In this document: piece after piece, positions 57,961 through 64,000 of the stretch | How positions within the stretch are numbered: position 1 is the first letter of the stretch | How the letters are laid out: each line of letters begins with the position of its first letter | Source of the DNA: Streptococcaceae bacterium | GTDB lineage: Bacteria; Bacillota; Bacilli; Lactobacillales; Streptococcaceae | DNA: 64,000 nucleotides | Assembly: GCA_022484805.1 (NCBI GenBank) | Contig: JAKVKP010000006.1 | Location: 1-64,000 of the forward strand | Direction of reading: 5' to 3' | Notes under the pieces: generated by a model | The model's input: the letters and a program-made list of their open reading frames with translations, nothing else | What the model was told of the DNA's origin: nothing | Database searches by the model: none | Translations under genes and position numbers: made by a program

Positions 57961-58389
57961 TTGTTAAAGTATTTAGTAATTTTAATTGTTTTTTCTTTTA
58001 TTCTAGCGAGCATCTGTTTAGGATTGGCAATTTATTTGTTTTTCAAATATCAAATTAATTATATTTTTCAGCGATTAGGCTATTTAAGAAAATTGCAAAG
58101 CATAGTAAATTATTTTCAGCGATGTTTTCAACGAATACAGTTTTTTTTCAGAAAAAATGAGAAAATTTCAATAAATCAGCAAGCTCAGAAATCGCCTAAT
58201 AATCCAGACTCATCAATGAAGCGTTCGGTACTTAAAAATCATCTAGATAAAAACGATTTAGAAATATTATTTCCAAACACGATTCAGGAGTCACCTGCTG
58301 ATCAGACGGTTCAATTAGCAAAAAAATATTTTATAATTAGTAAAACGGTTATTTCACTAGCTTCAAATGAAAAAATTGATAATAATTAA
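57961..58389 (+). CDS. Small membrane protein of unknown function in the type VII-like operon
   Basis: 142 residues beginning at TTG 57961 with AGGAGAGGAGC upstream. One N-terminal membrane helix (about 4-28), then a basic amphipathic stretch (FQRLGYLRKLQSIVNYFQRC), a polar region (NQQAQKSPNNPDSSMKRS) and a tail with hydrophobic residues (KYFIISKTVISLAS). No family recognised. It is the last gene of the operon, a position and size that could fit an EssA-like accessory subunit or a specificity component, but there is no sequence support for either. Confidence 0.6.
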   Translation: MLKYLVILIVFSFILASICLGLAIYLFFKYQINYIFQRLGYLRKLQSIVNYFQRCFQRIQFFFRKNEKISINQQAQKSPNNPDSSMKRSVLKNHLDKNDLEILFPNTIQESPADQTVQLAKKYFIISKTVISLASNEKIDNN

Positions 58390-58418
58390 AAAGAGCAGTT
58401 TTTAAAACCGCTCTTTTT
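58388..58418. terminator. Bidirectional terminator
   Basis: AAAAAGAGC/GCTCTTTTT with inner GTTTT/AAAAC pairing, A tract on one side and T tract on the other. It serves the type VII-like operon and the convergent hydrolase gene. Confidence 0.88.
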
Positions 58419-59196
58419 CAGCTTGCTGTAAAAAATTTAAAATGATTGGATTGACTAATTCAGGATGTTCAGATTGCGGAATGTGTCCACAGTCTTCTGC
58501 TATAAATGCTTGACCATTATTAGCTTCTTGTGCTAAAAATATAGCCATTTCTTTTTTGAATAATGGAGAGTATTCACCGCTAATAAACAATTGTGGTAAT
58601 TCAGTTTGAAAAGCAATATCTCGATAATCTCGTGTTAGAAAATCCAATAGTAGAGGCTTGGTTTTCCTTAAGTTAAAGGGGATAGCATTCTGGTTCATTG
58701 CTTTTAACAGCTTGCTATCAATTTTATGATGAATTAGTCTAGTTTCTGGAATTCGTTTAGCAGTTTCTAAAATTTGATGCCATGTTAAATCTTTTAAGCC
58801 GTACTGCCAGTTTGATGTATTGATTGGCTTTGGACTATCGTCAATTAAGGTTAGTGAATAGAGTGCTTGATTACCGAAAAGACTGAGATATTCCCAAGCA
58901 ACAGCACAGCCCATTGAGTGTGCAATTAAGTGATATTTTTTTAATTGAAGTTGCTCAGCTAATTCATAAATATCGGTTGCTAATCTGCTCATTCTTAAGC
59001 CAGAATCGACTGTATGATTTTCACCGTGACCACGTTTATCTAAATGTATTACCTGATATGAATTTGCCATGAAAAATTCAGTTTGTGCGGACCAGTGATT
59101 TGCATTGCCAGAGTAGCCAGCGATAAAAATAATTGGCGTACCCTGCCCGACAATTGAATAATTTAATGCCGCTTGATCACTCGTAATAAATTTCAA
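58402..59196 (-). CDS. Alpha/beta hydrolase
   Basis: A 264-residue alpha/beta-hydrolase-fold protein: oxyanion region IFIAGYSGNANHW, DKRGHGEN, nucleophile elbow AHSMGCAVAWEY (Ser in GxSxG as HSMGC), Asp in FISGEYSP region and catalytic His in EDCGHIPQSEHP. Similar proteins hydrolyse small esters or C-C bonds; no substrate can be inferred. Convergent with the type VII-like operon; RBS AGGAGGC on the - strand before ATG 59196. Confidence 0.85.
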   Translation of the reverse strand: MKFITSDQAALNYSIVGQGTPIIFIAGYSGNANHWSAQTEFFMANSYQVIHLDKRGHGENHTVDSGLRMSRLATDIYELAEQLQLKKYHLIAHSMGCAVAWEYLSLFGNQALYSLTLIDDSPKPINTSNWQYGLKDLTWHQILETAKRIPETRLIHHKIDSKLLKAMNQNAIPFNLRKTKPLLLDFLTRDYRDIAFQTELPQLFISGEYSPLFKKEMAIFLAQEANNGQAFIAEDCGHIPQSEHPELVNPIILNFLQQAEKERF

Positions 59197-59384
59197 AATA
59201 ACGCCTCCTAATTATTTATCCATTTTAACAAATATATATATAAATTTCTCACTTTATGTTTTTAAAAGCAAACGTTTTTTAATAAGCAAAATGTTTGAAT
59301 AATTACCAAATTAAGCTGATAATGAATAAGTGGAAAACGGTTCCATGTTTTAAAATTTTAGCAATAAAGATAGGAGTAGTAACA

Positions 59385-60368
59385 ATGAGATATTTTGTAA
59401 ATAAGAATTTGACTGCACCGTTTAACATTGCAATGGACGAATGGTTATTAACTCATTTAAAACCAGAAGCACCAGTCTTTACGCTCTGGCAAAACAAAAA
59501 TGCAGTGATTGTTGGTAAGCATCAAAATACCTATGAAGAGGTGAACGAATCAGTCGTTAAAGAAAAAGAGATTGAGGTTGTTCGTCGAGTAACAGGTGGT
59601 GGCGCGGTTTATCATGATTCTGGTAATTTGAATTTTACATTTATCATACCTGTTGCACGTCCTGAGGATGTTGATTGGAAAGTATTTGTTCAACCGATTG
59701 TTACTGCGCTTCACAAATTAAATATTCCAGTTGAAATTACCGGTCGTAATGATTTGGTTTTAGATGGTAAAAAAATTAGTGGCAATGCGCAACGCTATCA
59801 AGATGGCTACTTGATGCATCATGGCACTTTAATGTTTGATGTTGATGTTGAGACGATGGTCAGAGTCTTAAATGTCAGTGATGAAAAATTTATCTCAAAG
59901 GCAGTTAAAAGCGTTAGAAGTCGTGTAGGTAGTATTAAGCAATATGCGCCACAATTAACGATTGAAGAGTTTCAAGCAGCATTGACAGATGAATTGAGCA
60001 ATCATGGTCAAGATAAGCCAATACAATTGACTGAAAAGCAATTGAATGAGATTAAAGCCTTAGAAAGAGAAAAATTTTCAACCTGGGCATGGAATTATGG
60101 TGAAAGTCCAGCATTTAATTACCATGCACATGAAAAATTTGCAGGTGGTATTTTAGATATTAAGGCTGAAATTGAACAAGGCTTAATCAAAGAAATTTAC
60201 TTTGGTGGCGATTTTCTTGGTGTTGAGGATGTTGAAAGATTGGTACCTCAATTTATTGGTATCCCCTTTGATGAGGCAAACGTCCGTAAGCTGCTAGAAG
60301 AAAATCAAGACAAGAAATATTTTGGTACGATTTCGGATGAAGAAGTTTTATCATTAATTGCAAAATAA
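59385..60368 (+). CDS. lplA: Lipoate-protein ligase
   Basis: Attaches lipoate to E2 subunits via lipoyl-AMP. 327 residues: N-terminal catalytic domain with NIAMDEWLL, VIVGKHQNTYEEVN, RRVTGGGAVYHDSGNLNF and the catalytic lysine region DLVLDGKKISGNAQ, plus the C-terminal accessory domain (about 245-327; GILDIKAEIEQGLIKEIYFGGDF). The open frame extends to 59295, but ATG 59385 (MRYFVNKN) with TAGGAG at 59371-59376 is the canonical start. It sits directly before pdhA, so the enzyme and its lipoylation substrate (PdhC) are encoded together. Confidence 0.93.
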   Translation: MRYFVNKNLTAPFNIAMDEWLLTHLKPEAPVFTLWQNKNAVIVGKHQNTYEEVNESVVKEKEIEVVRRVTGGGAVYHDSGNLNFTFIIPVARPEDVDWKVFVQPIVTALHKLNIPVEITGRNDLVLDGKKISGNAQRYQDGYLMHHGTLMFDVDVETMVRVLNVSDEKFISKAVKSVRSRVGSIKQYAPQLTIEEFQAALTDELSNHGQDKPIQLTEKQLNEIKALEREKFSTWAWNYGESPAFNYHAHEKFAGGILDIKAEIEQGLIKEIYFGGDFLGVEDVERLVPQFIGIPFDEANVRKLLEENQDKKYFGTISDEEVLSLIAK

Positions 60369-60496
60369 ATTCATGGTACGGGGCATTCTTTAAGATTCAA
60401 TCAATAATCATGAATTATTCTTATTGAGAAAGCTTCTTTAAAGTTTTTCCAGCAGTTACAAACTTTTTTAGTTAATAATAGAGGAGGCAAATGACG

Positions 60497-61606
60497 ATGA
60501 GTCAAGCTTTGGAAATTTTAGATTTTGAGAAACAATTAAAATTACAAGACGAGAGTTTTCCAGAATTAAAGGTTTTAGATAAGAATGGTAAAATAGTCGA
60601 TGCTGCCGGTTTGAAGGCAGCTGATTTGAGCGATGAACAGTTTGTGGAATTGATGAAACGAATGATTAAGCAGTTGGTCCTAAATGAAAGAAGCGTTAAG
60701 CTTGCTAAACAAGGGCGACTTGGTTTTGTGGCGCCTACACGTGGTCAAGAAGCGAGTCAATCTGCCACAAGCTTTGCCTTTAATGATGACGACTATTTAA
60801 TGCCTGGTTATCGTGATATTCCACAAATGATTCATAAGGGCTTCCCAATCTACAAGGCGTTCCTGTGGAGTCGTGGACATTATGAAGGTAATTTAATGGA
60901 AGGTATCAACACTTGGTTCCCACAAATTATTATTGGTGCGCAATTTGTTGAAGCAGCTGGTATTGGTCTTGGCATGAAGAAGCGTCAAAAGGACGCCTGT
61001 GCTTATACTTATACTGGTGATGGTGGTTCCTCACAAGGGGACACCTATGAAGGTATGAACTTTGCAGGTGCCTATAAGGCGAATGCTGTCTTTATTATCC
61101 AAAATAACGGTTACGCAATTTCGACACCACGAAAAGTACAAACCGTTGCACCACATCTGGCTTCAAAAGGTTGGGGTGCGGGAATACCTAGTATTGTAGT
61201 TGATGGTATGGATCCGATTGCTTGTTATCTCGCTGCTAAAAAGGCACGTGAATGGACCGTTTCAGGGAATGGACCGGTTTTAATTGAAACATTAACAGAC
61301 CGTTTAGAGCCTCATTCAATGAGTGGTGATGATCCTTTACGTTATCGTACTAAAGAGTCGATTGAGGAATGGCAAAAGGTTGAACCTTTAATTCGGATGC
61401 GTATTTTCTTAGAAGAAAAACAGCTTTGGAGTGAAGCAATTGAAGAAGCATACAAAGCAGAAATAAATGAAGAAATTGATGCAGCTGTTAAAAAAGCTGA
61501 TAATGTACAAAAACAAAAGGTTTCAGAATTTATCGAAACAACTTTCGAACAACCTGGGTTTGTTCAGCAAGAACAGATTGAAAAATTCAGAAAGGCAGGC
61601 AAGTAA
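60497..61606 (+). CDS. pdhA: Pyruvate dehydrogenase E1 component, alpha subunit
   Basis: Thiamine-diphosphate-dependent decarboxylation of pyruvate with PdhB. About 369 residues. QEASQSATSFAFNDDDYLMPGYRD, then the ThDP/Mg motif GDGGSSQGDTYEGMNFAG ending IIQNNGYAIS (GDG...NN), and the phosphorylation-loop-like region DRLEPHSMSGDDPLRYR. ATG 60491 and ATG 60497 are both possible; AGGAGG at 60482-60487 is better spaced for 60497. One base separates its stop from pdhB. Confidence 0.95.
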   Translation: MSQALEILDFEKQLKLQDESFPELKVLDKNGKIVDAAGLKAADLSDEQFVELMKRMIKQLVLNERSVKLAKQGRLGFVAPTRGQEASQSATSFAFNDDDYLMPGYRDIPQMIHKGFPIYKAFLWSRGHYEGNLMEGINTWFPQIIIGAQFVEAAGIGLGMKKRQKDACAYTYTGDGGSSQGDTYEGMNFAGAYKANAVFIIQNNGYAISTPRKVQTVAPHLASKGWGAGIPSIVVDGMDPIACYLAAKKAREWTVSGNGPVLIETLTDRLEPHSMSGDDPLRYRTKESIEEWQKVEPLIRMRIFLEEKQLWSEAIEEAYKAEINEEIDAAVKKADNVQKQKVSEFIETTFEQPGFVQQEQIEKFRKAGK

Positions 61607-62587
61607 ATGGCAGTCAAGACATATATCGCAGCAATTACTGAAGCGTTAGATTTAGCGTTAGAAAAAGACGAGAACGTCCTACTTTTTGGTGAGGATGTTG
61701 GTAAAAATGGTGGTGTATTTAGAGCAACAGAAGGTCTAAATCAAAAATATGGGGATGAACGTGTATTTGACACACCTCTAGCAGAGAGTGCCATTGGTGG
61801 TGCTGCTATTGGTTTGACGACACAAGGCTTTCGCCCAATCATGGAAATTCAATTTTTTGGTTTTCTCTTTGAAGTAATGGACTCTATTTCAGGACAAATG
61901 GCGCGTAATCGCTTCCGTTTCCATGGTACTCGTGAATTTCCTATTGTTGTCCGTGCCCCTTATGGTGGTGGAACGCATACACCAGAAATGCATGCGGATA
62001 ACCTAGAAGGTCTAATGGCGCAAACTCCTGGCTTACGTGTTGTTATGCCAAGTAATCCGGCAGATGCCAAAGGCTTATTACTTTCAGCGATTGAGTCTAA
62101 TGATCCGGTCATTTACATGGAAAATTTAAAATTATATCGTTCAGTTAGAGGCGAGGTACCTGAAGGTTACTATACAACACCATTAGATAAGGCTGCAGTA
62201 GCTAAAGAAGGTGAAGATGTTACAATTATCACTTACGGTGGGCTAGTCCCAGTTTGTTTGAAAGCGGCAGAAGCACTTGAAAAAGAAGGCATTAATGCCG
62301 AGGTCATTGATTTGCGGACAGTGAGCCCAATAGATGTTGAAACCATTGGAAAATCAGTTGAAAAAACTGGCCGAGTTGTCGTTGCACAAGAGGCACAAAG
62401 ACAGGCTGGCGTCGGTAGTGCTGTTATGGCAGAAATTTCAGAGCGTTTTATTTTAAGCTTAGAAGCACCAATTGGACGTGTTTCAGCACCAGATAGTGTT
62501 TATCCATTTGGCGCAGCAGAAAATGACTGGTTACCTCAGGTAGACGATGTTGTGACTGCAGTAAAAAATGTAGTTGAATTTGAATAG
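61607..62587 (+). CDS. pdhB: Pyruvate dehydrogenase E1 component, beta subunit
   Basis: 326 residues, usual length. Motifs: [58 protein letters not shown] (in part), [17 protein letters not shown] and [11 protein letters not shown] in the C-terminal domain. Forms the alpha2beta2 E1 with PdhA. RBS AGGCAGGC within the pdhA end. A 251-base gap without a gene follows before pdhC, which is unusual for a pdh operon. Confidence 0.95.
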   Translation: MAVKTYIAAITEALDLALEKDENVLLFGEDVGKNGGVFRATEGLNQKYGDERVFDTPLAESAIGGAAIGLTTQGFRPIMEIQFFGFLFEVMDSISGQMARNRFRFHGTREFPIVVRAPYGGGTHTPEMHADNLEGLMAQTPGLRVVMPSNPADAKGLLLSAIESNDPVIYMENLKLYRSVRGEVPEGYYTTPLDKAAVAKEGEDVTIITYGGLVPVCLKAAEALEKEGINAEVIDLRTVSPIDVETIGKSVEKTGRVVVAQEAQRQAGVGSAVMAEISERFILSLEAPIGRVSAPDSVYPFGAAENDWLPQVDDVVTAVKNVVEFE

Positions 62588-62838
62588 ATAATCTAGCTTA
62601 TCAACCTCAGCACCTAGCAAATTAGATAAAATTTAACTGAAAAAAGACATTTCAATTAAATTTACCTAAATTTGTATGGAGCTTGATGTGGTTGAACGTA
62701 TTTTAAGTAATCCATCTTGAGAACGAGCATTTAAGAAATTAGAGAAAAATTTCGTACGAGTTTATTAGTTTACGCTTTTTCCTAAATTCCTACTATGCTA
62801 ATCAGTTCTCTCAGTATTTTAGTGAGGAGTAGGATATA

Positions 62839-64000
62839 ATGACAGAAATTTTTAAAATGCCCGATGTCGGCGAAGGCATGGCGGAAGGTGAAATCGCTTC
62901 TTGGCTAGTGAAAGTCGGCGATACAATCAAGGAAGATGACCCGATTGCTGAAATTCAAAATGATAAATTATTACAAGAAATTTTATCACCATATAGTGGT
63001 AAAATAACGAAATTGTTTGTAGATGCAGGTACTGTAGTTGAAGTTGGTGCACCTCTAGTTGAATTTGATGGCGATGGCTCTGGCGCTTCTGCAGGTAATG
63101 AACCAGCACCTGCTGATGCAACGGCAGCACCTACTAATGGTAGTGAAGAAACGCCTGTTGAAGCACCCACAAATACTGATAATCAAGCTGCAACAGCAAC
63201 TCCTGAAAAGGTTGGTGCACCAGTTGTGGGTGGTCAAGTTCGTGCGATGCCAAGTGTTCGTCGTTATGCGCGTCGTAATGGCATTGATTTAACAAAAGTC
63301 GTAGCAACAGGTCGTCATGGTAATATTACTCTTGAGGATGTTAAAAATACTAGTAATACTGCGACTGCTTCCACAGCTCCTGTCGAGGCTGAGCCTAAAC
63401 CAGAGGTTGAACAAGCACCAGTAGCAAAAGCAGCACCGGTTGAAGAAAAGGTTGGTCGCGTGCCAATGTCACCGATTCGTAAAGCAATCGCTCGCAATAT
63501 GACGAGTCAAAAGCAAAATGTACCACACGTGACTTTATTTGAGCAGGTTGAAGTTTCTAAGTTAATGGCACATCGTGCAAGCTTTAAGGAAGTTGCCGCT
63601 AAAAAGGAAATTAAGCTAACTTACTTAGCTTATGTTGCTAAGGCCTTAGCTGCTATGGTTAAGAATTTCCCAGATTTAAATGCTCATGTTGATGCTGCTA
63701 AAAATGAAATTGTTTATCCTGAATCAATTAATGTTGGAATTGCTGTTGATACACCAAATGGTTTATTTGTTCCAGTCGTTCGCAATGCAGATCAAAAATC
63801 AATCTTGGCGATTGCGAAGGAAATTGCAGAATTGGCTGAACGTGCGCGTGAAGGCAAATTAACACCAGATGTTGCCAGTGGTTCAACGATTACCATTTCT
63901 AATATTGGTAGCGCTCGTGGTAATTGGTTTACACCAGTTATCAATGTGAACGAAGCAGCTATTCTTGGCTTAGGTACAATTGCTAAAGAACCGATTGTGA
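62839..64000 (+). CDS. pdhC: Pyruvate dehydrogenase E2 (dihydrolipoyl acetyltransferase), cut by window end
   Basis: Core acyltransferase of the complex; 387 codons are visible and the frame is still open at the window end. One lipoyl domain (1-78; the lipoyl-lysine in EIQNDKLLQE), an Ala/Pro/Thr-rich linker, the E3-binding domain (RAMPSVRRYARRNGIDLTKV), a second linker and the start of the catalytic domain (IRKAIARNMTSQKQNVPHVT ...). The final HxxxDG active site lies beyond the window. Only one lipoyl domain is present, as is common in Gram-positives. RBS GAGGAG at 62823-62828. Confidence 0.93.
   Translation, partial: MTEIFKMPDVGEGMAEGEIASWLVKVGDTIKEDDPIAEIQNDKLLQEILSPYSGKITKLFVDAGTVVEVGAPLVEFDGDGSGASAGNEPAPADATAAPTNGSEETPVEAPTNTDNQAATATPEKVGAPVVGGQVRAMPSVRRYARRNGIDLTKVVATGRHGNITLEDVKNTSNTATASTAPVEAEPKPEVEQAPVAKAAPVEEKVGRVPMSPIRKAIARNMTSQKQNVPHVTLFEQVEVSKLMAHRASFKEVAAKKEIKLTYLAYVAKALAAMVKNFPDLNAHVDAAKNEIVYPESINVGIAVDTPNGLFVPVVRNADQKSILAIAKEIAELAERAREGKLTPDVASGSTITISNIGSARGNWFTPVINVNEAAILGLGTIAKEPIV

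Noticed and set aside
51354-58389. WXG100 (EsxA) or LXG toxin genes near the EssC-like operon
   Set aside because: Gaps between the genes are under about 80 bases and no WXG-containing frame of about 100 residues was found.
62677-62721. 14-codon frame between pdhB and pdhC
   Set aside because: No ribosome binding site and no feature suggesting a leader peptide.

Overview
The window looks like chromosome of a low-GC Gram-positive bacterium of the order Lactobacillales. The DNA is AT-rich (about one third GC by eye), Shine-Dalgarno sites are strong and purine-rich, and almost all genes lie on the + strand. The block aroE-aroB-aroC-tyrA-aroA-aroK-pheA-LytR/Psr-RumA resembles the order known from enterococci and streptococci. 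I cannot name a genus. I saw no tRNA, rRNA, CRISPR array or insertion sequence.

Layout. (1) 1-8.0 kb: the tail of a probable membrane protein, then a carbohydrate operon (PRD regulator, separate fructose-type PTS EIIA, EIIB and EIIC, a GH38 alpha-mannosidase, an MFS permease of the polyol permease type); together these suggest import and cleavage of an alpha-mannosylated compound such as mannosylglycerate. (2) 8.1-14.2 kb: MarR-GNAT fusion, HrtB/HrtA-like ABC exporter, pyrimidine-dimer glycosylase, AI-2E family protein and CorC/HlyC family protein. (3) 14.5-25.5 kb: aromatic amino acid operon, interrupted by an unrecognised gene that looks like an alpha/alpha-toroid (terpenoid cyclase or prenyltransferase-like) protein and by a 212-base gap holding a possible Phe/Tyr-rich leader peptide; then an LCP protein and an rRNA methyltransferase. 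(4) 25.9-37.0 kb: a type I restriction-modification island: XRE regulator, hsdR, hsdM, a YhcG/DUF1016 nuclease, hsdS, then a mirror-like array of silent hsdS cassettes around a tyrosine recombinase. Inverted repeats at both TRD borders indicate a specificity-switching (phase-variable) system with up to eight combinations. (5) 37.1-39.1 kb: divergent nitroreductase and HxlR regulator, then an NmrA-like reductase. (6) 39.7-48.4 kb: a nine-gene operon with an amino-acid ABC transporter (two permeases, lipoprotein, two ATPases), an aminotransferase, two D-2-hydroxyacid dehydrogenases and an MFS transporter, suggesting uptake of an amino acid, transamination and reduction to a 2-hydroxyacid. (7) 48.6-51.2 kb: TrhO, a histidine-rich MarR regulator preceded by an unlisted 41-residue membrane peptide and three repeated operators, a DUF1801 protein and a small basic protein. 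(8) 51.3-58.4 kb: a compact type VII secretion-like operon: a short EssC-like FHA/FtsK ATPase, an EsaB/YukD-like protein, a degenerate PP2C, a transmembrane Ser/Thr kinase and a small membrane protein, with no WXG100 substrate, EsaA or EssA nearby. (9) 58.4-64 kb: alpha/beta hydrolase, lipoate-protein ligase and pyruvate dehydrogenase genes pdhA, pdhB and pdhC (pdhC cut by the window end).

The two parts most worth further attention are the hsdS inversion array (32.2-36.8 kb) and the five-gene EssC/kinase/pseudophosphatase operon (51.35-58.39 kb). Functional statements rest on motif recognition by eye; no database search was run.
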